From positions 28,060,283 to 28,124,282 of the forward strand of contig OU612066.1 in the NCBI GenBank assembly GCA_914767715.1: 64,000 nucleotides of DNA. The letters run 5' to 3'. The stretch is from Membranipora membranacea. Its lineage: Eukaryota > Bryozoa > Gymnolaemata > Cheilostomatida > Membraniporidae. This document shows, one piece after another, positions 12,900-25,486 of the stretch. The translations under genes and the position numbers were made by a program. The notes under the pieces were generated by a model. It saw only the letters and a program-made list of their open reading frames with translations, searched no databases and was not told the origin of the DNA. Position 1 is the stretch's first letter, and each line of letters begins with the position of its first letter.

Positions 12900-13500
12900 T
12901 CTGTGATCGAAATTGGCTGGGATATCAACAAAGAATCTGCAATGTGGACTGCAAAATCAAGAATCAAAATGGCACCACTGTTATAACTCAATTCATGTCC
13001 TTTCTTTCGGCACCCACAATTGTTTTGTGCCACACACTGAGATGTACTAGTTCCCCGGAGCACTACAGACAGGCAAATTCGACAAAATCGCTTAAACCAT
13101 TCTGTCATAGGACCTACGCTTTGCATCATAGTGATATTGGGAGTAATCTGGAGTTAGGCCTAGTTAGTACTGGTGCTGTCTCGTCCATTAAAAAAAAACT
13201 TCTGTTCTGAATGGGCACTAAAAATCGTCGTTGGCGCCGAGTGTCGCAAGACATTTGCCAGATGTCGTATGAGACATGTCTCACAGCACTCAAGGCCTGT
13301 AAAGCATAATTGTTTGTGCTGTAGGGGCGGTATAAACACATTAAGTGCTGTAGGACATAACCCGTAAAGCGTCTGGCATATGTCTCACAACACCCAAGTG
13401 TTGGATTTGACTAAGTACCTAAAAGAAAATATAAAATATGCTGCACCAACAAACCCTCGACAATGATTCTTTCATAAAACTGGATTTTTTCTGTAATGTC
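12900..13500. other. Upstream region of the palmitoyltransferase gene, no gene seen
   Basis: Non-coding. This region should hold the minus-strand promoter and 5' untranslated region of the palmitoyltransferase gene. I see no convincing TATA box. A locally GC-richer stretch around 13220-13380 contains imperfect short repeats of the type ATGTCTCACA and GTGCTGTAGG. Confidence 0.4.
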
Positions 13501-13506
13501 GTGTCT

Positions 13507-14940
13507 TATAAGGGGAGTAAGTGTCGTTTATTTTTTATTTTTGCGTACTGAGGCTAAAAAACAAAAAAAACAACTTGGTTTTCGTTTTTTGTTCCAAAAC
13601 ATCAAATTCAAATATGAAAAATCGAGTCAATTTTAGTTTTTATATTTTCTTATTGATGAAAACCGAAATATTGATATGATTCCTATTTTAACATTCCTGT
13701 GTGGGATGTCTGTATTGTGCCACACAATGTATGTTACAGTGCTGGAGTGAGAATTCGGTGCAGGTGCTTGCTAGTTAATGTTGCTGCTGTTTTTAGGCTA
13801 CCGCCTGTTGGCTTCTGCCTGTTGACTGCGGCTTGTTTGATTCTAACTGTACTCTGAGCATGCTGCCTAGGGTGTGCCGCTGCTGGTGTGCACAGTGCGC
13901 ATCCAATGGGGGTGCGCTGCTGCTTTGTGTTTCCGATTGTGTGCTGAGTTATCTGCCGATGGTGGGTGGGCTGGTGTATGTGGGCTGCCGCTGGTTGGCT
14001 GCAGTTCATGAGCTGCGCTGTTGTGCTGTCGATTGTACGCTCAGCATGATACTTCTGCTGGTTTTTTTTTGATTGATTGATTGATTCAATTACTTTGCTG
14101 CTTAAATTAGTAACAGCTGATACGGATTATAATTGAAGCAAGCATTACAAGTTAATAAAAGTAAAACACGTTTCATAAAAAAGAGAGGTTGGCAAAATCA
14201 AATTGCGACAAAGATGAGAACATTAATTCTAGATCGCCGTTTTTCATTACATGATAGTTTGTGTAAACTAGTAGTATGTCTTTGAGCTTACTAGAGTGGC
14301 CGCCTGTGCTAGACTTGCGCTTCGGCAGATGTATGTGTAGTCTATGCTTACTGCCGCACACCATTGTTACTGCACACCATTACTGCTGCACAACATTGCT
14401 CCCACTGGTGTGCTACCACTGTTGTGCTGCCGGTTGTGTGCACAGTGTGCTGCCAATGGTGGGTTTTCTGCCACTTGTGTGCTGCTGACTGTACGCTCAG
14501 TTTGATGCCTTTGATGAGTGGGCTGCCGCTTATATGCTGCCGCTCATTTGCTGCTGCTGGTGCACAGCCACTGGTACGCTGCGGTTGGTTAGCTATCGCT
14601 GATGGGGTGCCGCAGGTGGGCTGCATCTGGTGTACTCACCCTGGTTGGCTGACACTGGTTGGCCGTTAAATAAGTGGTTGATAATGTCAATCAACAAGTA
14701 GCAGTTCAGTTGATCTTAATTTTTGTTTTGGTGATTCAAAGTTGAAATATGAAAATTTGACTTATATCATTTTTTCCTTTTCATCAATAATAAAATTCCA
14801 AAAAACAAAATTGACTCCCTTTTCATATCTTGCTTTGTTGTTTCGGAACAAAAAACGGAAAACACAATGTTTGTTGTTTTTTAACGTCAATGCCCAGAAA
14901 TGAAAAACAAACGATACTAAGTGATGTAAGTCCCCTTATA
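13507..14940. mobile_element. Foldback DNA transposon, 1.43 kb, with long degenerate inverted ends
   Basis: The left end (from TATAAGGGGAGTAAG) and the reverse complement of the right end (...CTTATA) align for roughly 190 bp through matching features: an A-rich block, GTTTTTTGTTCC, a TATGAAAA...GAGTCAATTTT block and TTATTGATGAAAA. The flanks carry GTGTCT on both sides (13501-13506 and 14941-14946), a likely 6-bp target duplication. The interior has no transposase; it is filled with imperfect GT/GC-rich short repeats (CTGCCGCTGGTTGGCTGC-like) at about 13800-14050 and 14340-14660. It is therefore non-autonomous. Open frames across this area are repeat artefacts. Confidence 0.75.
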
Positions 14941-15165
14941 GTGTCTCCAGTCGTTTTGGTTCTCTCATCTAACTAAGACTCTGATGGATACCATATTATT
15001 GCCACTGTTACACCAATGAAGAGGGAGTTCATTGGTTACACATGCAAGCATTCGGATCTCTACCTAACCTTCGTTGTTTGTAATTTACCATAGTTACAGG
15101 GGAGTGGACTCAACTGTAGCTGCTATACTTTTGCTTTAACTCCTTGCTATAACTAGTAGAAGGGA

Positions 15166-15223
15166 CATAGGACTACTGCATTTCCTGAATTTGGAAAAAG
15201 TGAGGAAATGCAGTAGTCCTATG
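15166..15223. repeat. 21-bp perfect-stem hairpin
   Basis: Bases 15166-15186 are exactly reverse-complementary to 15203-15223, with a 16-nt loop. The stem and loop sizes are compatible with a small-RNA precursor or a very short MITE. No repeat partner was recognised elsewhere in the window. Confidence 0.7.
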
Positions 15224-16224
15224 GGAAGGGAGCCCAATGAATCAATCCCTGGCCCAAGCCAAACAGCTAGGTTAGGTAGTTAGCTAAGCTATAAATAAGC
15301 TTCTCTCTAACTAACAAAGACTACTCTACTCTACTACTGCTAGGTATAAAAGTTGATTCTTTTTACCTGGCACCCCCAAGTATTGATTTCCATGGTTCTC
15401 TACCTAGCCTACACTTTGTATTCTACTAGTGGGAGGGAGCCTAATATTGAGTGTGATTGCACATTTTACCTGTATACCTAGCTAGCTGAAAGCTATTGTT
15501 TGTTTGTATTATTACCTGACCTGGCTTGGATTCTTTTTCAATTCATAAAACAGGAAATCGGTCTGTTCTCTAGGTTCCTATTATGTTTTTTTGTTTCAAA
15601 GGAGGGGATATTTAGATAATCCCGTCAATGTCAATTAGCTACTTGTAGCAGTTCAAACAATATTGTTTTCTGTATCAATGAGATATCTTCAAACTAAAAA
15701 CTGATTCACAACACACTAATTCAAGTTTTTGTGGAGCTCAAAAAGTCTTGTTCATTTTTAAAAAATAAAGGGCACCAAGGTTTTTCGAAGAAACTGTTAG
15801 GGCCCAGTGACCAAGGGTATTAGATTTGTATACATTGACCCTTGCAGTGACCACAAGATTATCTTGAAATTTTGTCAGTATGAGGTTCACTGCCATTTGT
15901 GCAAGAACAGCTGGCAAGATTTCAATTGACTGTCTAACTAAGGGTGGAGTACTGAGTATATATATATATATATATATGGTAGTATGCATGGGCTCAGGGA
16001 GAATGGGCTCTACTCTTAGTCTTAGCTTAGCAGTGCTTGTAAAAGTCTATTATATATATAAAAAAAGGCAATTAAATTCATCTACTCAATACTTTCTAAA
16101 GAGATGTCAATAGTGGTGGATTTTTAGGTCTGGGGTGTAGTAATAGCACAGGCCAAGAGTTCTTTTCTGTAGATCATTAGATGGTATGGTCACATGCAAA
16201 TAGTGGGTTCCTCTGGGCAATGAA

Positions 16225-16515
16225 GTGACCGCCTCTCTTCACTCACCCAATGGACTTGCACCGAGCTACAGTGTAATAATAGTGTTCAAGCGAGGAGTAA
16301 AAGACGTAAAGTCTTTTACTCCTTGGTTCAAGGTTGTGGGTTCGAATCCCACTGTAGTCCACTTGGGATTGTTGGACCCCCAGGTGTGCTCTGACCTGCC
16401 TACAATAGGCAAGAGCGAATTGGCGCCGACATTGCGGCCTAGCCCCTAATCTTACTCTTTCTTAGGGATGCGGTGAGTGATGAAACCTTGAGATTTCAAC
16501 CAACATATAACAAAA
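16225..16515 (+). mobile_element. tRNA-derived SINE, copy 1
   Basis: It contains a B box (GTGGGTTCGAATCCCAC, about 16337-16353) followed by a body shared with a minus-strand copy at 63390-63652: CCCCCAGGTGTGCTC, GACCTGCCT, AATTGGCGC and ATTGCGGCCT occur in the same order. In front of the B box is a 12-bp perfect hairpin (16294-16305 with 16311-16322). The A box is poorly preserved. SINEs of this kind are transcribed by RNA polymerase III and mobilised by LINE proteins. Confidence 0.75.
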
Positions 16516-19489
16516 CTTTGCAACCAATCAAACGTGATGTCATTCTTAGGTATGTGTCCAGACTTTACTGTAACACTTCAATATAGCCTCGCACTTAACA
16601 CAGTTAGCTACAGGGTGTTCCAGGTAGGCCTTATGTCCACTATAAATGCTTATAATGCCAGATGCCCCAGGAGCCCAGCTAGCCTGTCTTGATGAGAAAT
16701 TAATTGTGATCATTTTACCAGCCGTTGCTCTAACCGCCGGTGCTGGCTACCAGGACTACTTTTGCCCAGGAGTTGATCCTTGCTATGCACAGGCGGTATC
16801 TGCATTAGATTTAGTAGTAATAGAATAAGCTGCCAAACAACAGCAAAACCTCTACAACCCTCTTGGCATTTGAACTGATAAGTAACAGAATTTTGTTGCT
16901 GGCTTGAACTGTTAACCAACTAAAACAAAAATACAATTACGCCATTCAGTACGGTCCAACCCTGCATCCTTTATCCTTTGTCCTCCTTGGATAAAGGAAT
17001 AAAGCTGTAGCCTAAGTGTGTATTATCCTGAGTGCACCTCGAATGTATTGAGAATGTGGTCCTATCTTGCAAGCCTTTTACTTATGACAGACTTATGAGA
17101 CTCTCTGCTAACTATCCCCCATCCCCCCCCCCCCCAATTCCTCGCCAACCAGAAGATAGAGAGAATGTATTTTTTTAATTCTCATTATTATTATCTATAT
17201 TTGATTTGATCGAATAGTGTTTAGGGTAAAGTTTTTAAGAAACGAGGCAAAATCATGAGATCTATTGCTTTGGATTTTTCATATAAATAAGGCATTTAGG
17301 AGCTGCAGCTTGATGTCTGTTGCTCCAAAGCTAATGCTTGATTGAATCAACTCAAAATAAATCTTGCTTTATTAATATAAGAAAATAAGTCCATTTCGAT
17401 CATTAGCAGCTGATTGACATGAGTTTGTATAGATTAGAAATTTACTCTTGTATACCTCTCTTTGTATACCTTTGAACCTGTTAAAAATTCAGTTGATTGA
17501 GTTATTGTCTCAGCAGGGAGTTCGTGAATCCATGGTCTCAGCTGGCTTACCTTGGAGTTGTTCTCTCATAATCAGTGATAACACAATTTTAGAATTATAC
17601 AGAAAACTATTGGCTTCTGTGAACAACTTATAAAACATTATGGACAATCTTGAGACATGCCTATTCTGTATAGGAGTTTCGGGGAGTGTCGGGTTGTGTT
17701 GCTGAGCCATTTGTTAAACAGCCGAAAAAAAGAGTCAAAGAGTTTTTCTTTTGATTTTTGACACTAGAATAGATCTATTGAGACCACATTTCGTTTTTCA
17801 GACTCGTATGGGATAAGTCGATGTAGAGCTGGATTATCCGGAGCTAAATAGTTTCCCTAAGCAGATTCCTGTTCACTCAATGTTAGGGAGGCCGCAATCA
17901 AAGTGAATCAAACCTAATAGCCCTACTTATACTCGCTACAGCTAAAATAAAACATAGTCAGTTTGCTTCCAGACATGTTGAATTGAAGCTTTATGCAGAA
18001 ACAGATAAGGTTAGTGTAGGAAATGCCTGTGCTATCAGCTCGATCACAGCAAAGTATTTTACTACCTTGCATGATTGCCTGGTGTAATTTGAATACACCC
18101 AGAACAAAGAAAAAAGTAGGTTTTGTGGCTAGAAATATTGTGTTGTTATAAGTAAAGAAGACTACTTGGTAGCAGCATATAAGAGGAATTGTGCGACTTT
18201 ATTGATTGCTTTTAACTGGAGACCAGTAAATCGATTCACAGTTTAGCGTAATAATAGATAATGTTATTAGCTATTCGCCTGCACAATATAGCCTCTGATT
18301 TCTGCACAATAGCAGCGCTGTTTGTGAGGCAGCATTTAAAGTCACATAATATATAGTGCGGCAGCTCATTCATATTTAGCTAAGCTAATTGTCGTAGCCT
18401 TACAGGCTGTTTGCGCAGCGTGATTATAGTTTTTCCAATCAAAAGCCACTCATCAAAAAAACAAAAGGACAATATCTTGCTGTGAATCTATTTGTACAAG
18501 GTCTGGAGATAGCTGTGCTATTGAGTTAGTAGTCGACCATTTACAGGTGGCATCTTGTTTGGATTGACATAGCTTGCACAGCTGCACTTTGAGGTGAGTT
18601 ATTAACTACTAAAGATCTGGTCGACACTCTGGTTGGATACTACTTTTTTGTCTGGTGTACAGCTTGGTGATTCCCGTGATTCGATAAAGACACATCAGTG
18701 GATCTCCTGATTGATTTGATTATGAGTATGAGTTGGTTTTATTCACTCTTAGTCTTTAGTTTTTCCTCTGATAACATTGGACTGAGTTAATATATTAATA
18801 CATACAGTTTGTGAAAATCAGAAAACGCAAGCCGGCTTGTTCGCTTGGCTCGGTTATGGATTAAGGTTGACGATACGTCTTTCCTTCACAGTGGGAATGT
18901 GTAGAAATACTGATCTAACAATGGCGTACACTTGGCTTAGTTTTGTTGGATTTGTATTGCTCAGCATGGTTCCTCTTTGTTTTTGTTCTTGCCTTCCAGT
19001 GTCCCTTCATGCTTGGTGAACATGTACAGTCCACAGTAGAGCAAATATCCATACCTTTGTGTCAGTTTAGAGGTTCATTCATCGTACTTAGTGTCATTTA
19101 TCACACATGCTGGTAGTATTCTGGATTACTCAGTGGTAAGAATTATTCAAACATGAGCGGTCAGTCCTATCTTTGATAGATTGGTCGTATAAACAAGTTT
19201 GATGTGCAGTTAGACAGTGTTACAGGTGAGAAATGAGGTGGGGTATATAAGCAGTACTCCGCTGTTTGTGTTTACACTTTTTATGGATGGCGTTGGACTA
19301 CCCACCTCCAGTCAGCATTATTGAGCATCAAGAGTGAACGGTACTCCGTAATAGGCGCCTAAAAAAATTTCTGGGACTGTATCCAACACCCTTTGCTGAA
19401 TTTGACACGGCAAAAGTGTAGAAATAAGTTCTGACAGTGCGCTTTGACTGGTTTTACAAATTAATCATTTCATGATTGTGTGTTTGCAG

Positions 19490-22400
19490 ACTGTGCTCTA
19501 AGGATAAGTTCAACATAGGAGGAATCGTCTAACATAACATCAATATTACTGGATCAATAAGAGAGAAAGTCATTCAAAGTCCACTATGGAGGACCCTATG
19601 GGGAGAACACTGGAGAGTCTCAGACTCGACACTCAGACTCAGCTTGATGAGGTAAGAATTCTACAGTACCTACATATACATAGTACGAGGTAGACTACAT
19701 TTTACAGCGTTGTAAACTGTGTGCTTAATTACTCAAGTCTTGATTCGTTTCTTGGTGGCTAGAGATGGAAGCACATTGCCTAGACTGACCAAGGAGGAAC
19801 AGGGGTTCGAGGTTGCTCCTTGGACTGACCAACCCGTGTCCCTGTCATTGTGAGGATGTTTAAAATTCCTGACAAAGGATGTTGGTCACAATTTACCGGA
19901 CGCCCTGATGTTAGAGATTGACTATTTTGCTTGTCATGTCTACTGTCCTTTTCACAATCACTCGGCCTCCATACAACAAACGTTGTGCAGTTTGAATGGC
20001 GTCTAGGCTGGGAATAATAAACCACATTCACAGTGTGGCTCAATTTTTAGAAGTGGGAGCAATCTTTTCGTGGTTTGCCTTGTTGTCTATGACTTAATGT
20101 AATAGATTTATCCTTTTGGGTTAAACCATAGAGAACCAACTCATAGATCATACATATGACCACAAGTACTCGATTGGAAATTCACAGGCGCAAATAGTCA
20201 TATACTAACTGTAACCGTAGAAGCAGACCTGCCCAAGAATGAATAAATTGTTAATTATGTACAACAAAAAATTTACATGGCTCAGACATTTGTCTAAATT
20301 CGATGAACTCTAGATGATTGCGTGATTGTGCTCTCCGCAATGTGTCCAAACATCAATGTTCAGCTTATCAATTTCAAACGCTTTTGAATAAAAGAAGTTA
20401 ATTTGGCTCTCACATTGTTTTGTGACTTCGAAGTCAAACATTTGGCTGAGCATAATAGGAGTTACATGTAGGTGGCAACACAGCCTGAGAAAACATGGAG
20501 TTTCAGCGTGAGCTTTGCTTGCACCCGCAATAGGCATACGATAGGCGTACGTACTACGGGTGCAGTTTGAAGAGCTTTTGAGATAAATGTAAGTTAAGAG
20601 TAGTGTAAACAAACAAGCTGCTCAAGTGTTGGTTGAGAATGGTTTACATGCTGTGTGGTGCACTCGTGGTATTCAAAACTTATCTTCACTTAGCATGAGG
20701 TTTCTGTAAACATTTTATAACTCGGCAAACTGCTGCGGGGGGGGGGGGGAACTGCTGGGATCTAAGTATATTCTGTTGCAGCTGAGACTTTCATCTGATT
20801 TTACCTCTTTTTGTCAAGCTGCAAAAAAATACATAGAGTAGCCTGCCTGATACCAGGGAGAATGCTGATACTGATAGTTCTTACAATGTAAACTTCTTCT
20901 TTGTACACAAATCACTCAGTAATCCGTATTCCTATGATACTTTGTGGATCATTATTTTGGCAAAAAAAGATTGTCATTCATGCTGTTATTGTCAGCTTCT
21001 TTTTTTTCCTACTACCTCGCATTTTGGCCACATTTATCTGAGACAAACATTGCTACAAACTAAGCTCATAGCTATTTCCTGACACATTCCAGCAGCTTTG
21101 TTTGAAGCTCATTTATCGTTTGTTTATTTGGTATCTGAAGGAAGTGAGTTTGTTGGCTCAGTATACTGTTACTTCCTGTCAAGTTCTGTTGATGTTATCG
21201 ATCTCAGTCGCCTTGATCTAACTTTTTATTCACAGCCGAGCGAATGTTCGGAGCCAGTCCTTGCTAACGGTGGTAGCACTCATACTGTCACTGGCAGCAC
21301 TCACCCAGATCTTGGCAGCACCTCGACAGGCAGCGTAACAACGGGAATACCGACATACAAGAGGAGCAACTCCTCACCCAGACAAAGCAGGCTTGTACCT
21401 CCCAAAAAAGTATCACTATCATCGTCTCTGCCAACTCCTGTCAAAGTGAACGGCGTCACAGGTAAGCAAACTTGATAAAAATTCCTAGGGTTATCGAACC
21501 TAATCATTCTACTTTCAAATTTTGAGTAGTGTCAACTTTTCAAAAAGTTGAGGGATAATCGCAGCTAGAATCGGAGGAAACTAATAATTATCACTACTCG
21601 ACAAAAACATCTAACTGCTAACAATTCTGGAAAAATTATTCCGTTTTATGTTTGTTGTTGTTTCGTAAGACTAGTATGTGTCCTAACCATACAGGTGGTT
21701 GATTTTCAGTATCAATCTCTGTTGTTTTCAAAGCAAACCTGTGCAGGGTGACAAGTTCAATGGCTGCAATAAATCAGCCTGAAAACCACCAATATTGATC
21801 AGCCATAGTTACAATAATTTTCTGAATAATTGATTAATCTACGTCTTGACAGCAGTGCAGTATTTATGACCTTTACTTTGAGACATTTTTAGCCTTAGCT
21901 AAGAAAGGATATAGCCTACTTATCGTGTGAGATTAGTCCTTGCAGTTGCGAAAGCCAGCAAACAAGGCTCATTACATGGTAGCGTCCCACCCTTAGGCCA
22001 TTTGTTTAATGCTCTTATAATGGAGCTCTCTGTATTATTATTTCATTTATCATAACGAGTAGGAAACCAGGATAGTAAGCTTGATCTGGATGTTAACAGG
22101 TGCAATGCATCATCACTTTCATCAGTTTTAAGGGCTCCTGCTTTCACTGTCCACATTGATACCCCTTGAGGCAATACTTAATGATTGCTAGCTATTCTCT
22201 CGCTGTCTCCAGAAGCAGACAATCGTGAGGCAATGTTGCATCAAGCAGTTATGACGCATAAGTAAACTTGTTTGTCCCTAATCGGCACCCTGCATTTAAA
22301 ATTGCAACCCTGAGTCTCAACAATCAGTGTGCATAACATATGTAATCCAAAGATGAAAAGGGAATTCTGTTATAAATATCAACCATTAATAAAAGCACAA

Positions 22401-23721
22401 AGTGGCTGCTGGAGTCACCTAGCTGGCTCCAGGCAAATTATTTTGAAGGTGTTTTGATATGCAGAACTAATAAAACCTGGATACAAAATATGGGAAAGCA
22501 ATTTGTTACTTAGTTTTCCGTGTATCTGCTGTAAACACACTGGTGGTGAGCTTTCAATCATATGGTGCTAATCGACATTCACTTTGATGCACAAATACCA
22601 ATTACATAATGGTTCTATTTTAGTGAATTAATGTAATATACAGCAGCCATGTTCATTACTCCCTGCTGAACATCAATAATAGTTCACAGCAGAGGATGAA
22701 TTACTAGATAGTTATCACAGACTGCTTTCCTTGCAGTTCAATGAAATTCCTTTGCAATTGTCCCACCTTGAAATTGTTTACAGGTGAAATATTCGGCTGA
22801 GGTTACCTTGAGGTAGACATTCCAGAATAATTTCTTTGTGCAACCAACAACGTGATTCATGAAAATTATGTAAACTTGATGATCCCCAAACCTTCAGATA
22901 TCTAATCCAGTCAGAAGCATCGTATTCTTTCACATCATTACTCTTCCTGACACTGCTGACATTGGGCAATTGCATTCTGGGATAACTTTTCTAGTATTTC
23001 CGTCATGTGATCGATAATGCATCTATTTATAGCACGAGATGTTCACACAGCTCTAAACAGAGAAGTGGAGAATCAGCAGCAAAATACAGCAGAAGTTATA
23101 CTCAGATCTAAATCCAGTCCACGACATTCCAACTCATCAAAAACACCCTCACCTCGTCAGCAGAGGGTAAGCCAATCACACGGCATCTCGAGGCAGCTTG
23201 AGGGATCGAAGAATTGTCCATAGAAGTTTGGTGCCAAAGCTGCTGAAGAAGAATGATGCCATTTGTGGCAGTGTTTTCTGCAATTTCACTCACTAATCGA
23301 CCACTCTAATCAAGGAGTAACTTCTATTCTTCAAAGTGCTCTAACACACTTGCTAATATGGTCACTTTTGAAAGCCACATGGTTTGTCATCACGATCACA
23401 GAAAGTATGCCTCTGGACCTTTAAATAGAGTGCCTGCCATCATAGCCATATTGAATGTCTGAAGTGAAAATTCGCTTTCCAAATTCCTCATCAGATTTTG
23501 ATGAGGGTTTTTTCACCACTACTTGGTAATGTACCGACAGCCGAACTCTCTCATCTCTGACCAGGTTTCTGCTGCTGTACACTGCTGCCTGTATGTATCA
23601 ATCAGTAACTGTTTTATTAATAATTTTATAGTCAGAAGGTCAGCGATTGAGTTGGTCAGCACAGTCAAAAATCGGCAGCATGGAGAAAGCTAATCATACG
23701 CCAGGAGGTGGAAGTGTGAAG
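19490..23721 (+). CDS. Tau/MAP2/MAP4-like microtubule-associated protein, N-terminal exons and one repeat
   Basis: Four exons join in consistent phase: 19490-19651 (ATG at 19586, MEDPMGRTLESLRLDTQTQL...), 21236-21461, 23051-23166 and 23632-23721, each with AG acceptor and GT donor. They encode about 165 residues: a short N-terminus, a Ser/Thr/Pro-rich basic region (YKRSNSSPRQSR, SSLPTPVKV, SSPRHSNSSKTPSPR), then SKIGSMEKANHTPGGGSVK. That last block matches the Tau-family microtubule-binding repeat (SKIGS...H.PGGG.V). Tau-family proteins bind along microtubules through such repeats, preceded by a proline-rich region, exactly the order seen. After the donor at 23722 I cannot find further repeats or a stop exon, so the 3' end is missing, highly diverged or lost. 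Repeat identity is strong; the full gene model is not. Confidence 0.72.
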
Positions 23722-25486
23722 GTATGTACAATTTGTAATGTAATTTTGTGTGTGGAGTCCCAAAGGCCCTGGAAACGGATGGATGAGCAAGGTCCCACCA
23801 CATGGGAGGTTCCTTGGGGAGATGGGCTCTGGGGAGAGGGGGTCTTGGGGTGGTTACAAAGCAGATCATCCAGGTGCATCCAGCACTGATCTTTAGGGGT
23901 GACCAAAAAAATCACAAACAGCCTTCATATATAGTCTCAATGTATCATACATACATGACCGCTATGCGATAATACTTTCAGGGATGAGTAAGATGTCATT
24001 TGGTGGTTTATTGGTTAGTACCCTGATTTCAATTTTAACCTTGTACCATTACAGTCTATGCCTCGCACTTCTTTAAACTAACTTCAATATACTATTACTA
24101 ATGCACTGTTGAATGAACCAATGATAAATAGTAAGTCAAATCGGATGGACATAGGCCTACAGCCACTAGTCCTGTATGATTGGTTGACCGGATAGTGTAT
24201 GTACGTGAGCCACTCTTTATGAAGCAAAATTGGTCAAACCCTAGGCTTATTAAATAACCATATTACTATGTCTATGGGTAAACCTCAACTCATTATGCAA
24301 TCATCAATGCAAGGCATCAACTTTTTTATTCTATATCAATCACTGCATGCATAACATTTCTCACTTGCGACAGCAAATCAATATGTCTATCAAACTATCA
24401 GCCCCCACTGATATTATGGCATTTTTAAACACACTTGCAGCTATCGATCACAACCACACAATCACATCACATTGTGTGGTGATAAACTTTGCCCTCACTG
24501 ATAACATCACTAAGGCAGCATAATAATAAAGCAGCCGATCCTTAGGGAATTAGCCTTTGAATTATAAATAGGAGATGTCAATTTATTTTGATATGATTAC
24601 CATTGTATATCGAGGTATATCATGCTTCTATATGAGACTGAAAATAGCCTCTGAGTATAGATGGTAAAAGGGGGCGTCAGAAACCTCTTCAATTAAAACT
24701 AGTGTCTGCACTCAGTCATTCAGGGTGTTAGGGGTATTCCGCTAAGCTCTGGGCTTTGCTACAATGACGCATTGTACCAAGCTAAGGATTGTGCTGCCGT
24801 AATAAAAATTGTCATTTTTTGCATAACCTCCAGCAAAAATTTGTCTTTATAATGTCCAGTTGGCAGAGAAGACATTCGCGGGCTTAGTGTTACTGAGACG
24901 CTGGGTATATCAATGTGTTTTTCTGCAGCAAACTATTTTTGCTCGCTCAAGTTGTTGAGATTCCCCTTCTTTGCTACTTGAGTATCATTTGCAGTGGTAG
25001 CAATTACTGATCCTGCTACTTGGCACTTTCTCAGCCTGTCTAAACGATGGGAATATCTAATTGAGTATACATGTATCATCTTACCAAAGATTATAAATAC
25101 TAAGATATGACACTCCTATCAAACTGCGGGCCCCCCCCCCCGGCCACATGAAAACAAGCGTTACGCTTCAATTATGAGCTTTATGATTAGTGGCTTTCAA
25201 TAGAATTTCATTAGGAAATTCAAAATTAACACAGGTAGCCTGTTTGTTTTTCATGAAAATTATGTATTTCCAAATTTCACTGACTGAAACTTCAAATAAA
25301 AATATATTTTAGATCTAGACATAATAGGCATCACAATGATGTATAAAGAAGGGACAACTCCGAACCTTGAGAAGTGACAGTTCTATTAATCCTTGTTGAC
25401 AAACAAAGGTTTGTATGAATGTGAGTCTTAAACAATTAATGAAAGCCATTTTACACATGTTAAATTCATGCTCTTATTTTATACAG
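23722..25486. other. Non-coding interval after the Tau-like repeat exon
   Basis: I looked for further PGGG-type repeat exons on the plus strand and found none. A poly-C run at 25131-25141 is present. The downstream exon at 25487 has a different protein character. Confidence 0.4.

Larger units (their letters stand above)
14947..19489. other. Long non-coding stretch with a hairpin, a SINE and a C tract
   Basis: Apart from the hairpin at 15166-15223 and the SINE at about 16225-16515, I see no gene. There is an AT dinucleotide run at 15956-15976 and a poly-C tract at about 17116-17135. The part just before 19490 is probably the first intron or 5' region of the Tau/MAP-like gene; an AG|gtgagt-like donor near 18593 could end a 5' untranslated exon. 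Confidence 0.4.

Noticed and set aside
13734-14669. Several Cys/His/Gln-rich open frames
   Set aside because: They lie in the repeat-filled interior of the foldback element and read in several frames on both strands.
16646-16919. Open frames on both strands after the SINE
   Set aside because: No domain, no splice context and no repeat in the window.
20737-20749. Poly-G, and the poly-C tracts at 17123-17135, 25131-25141 and 35133-35147, as a regulatory signal
   Set aside because: Simple homopolymers scattered in non-coding sequence; lengths are also unreliable in assemblies.
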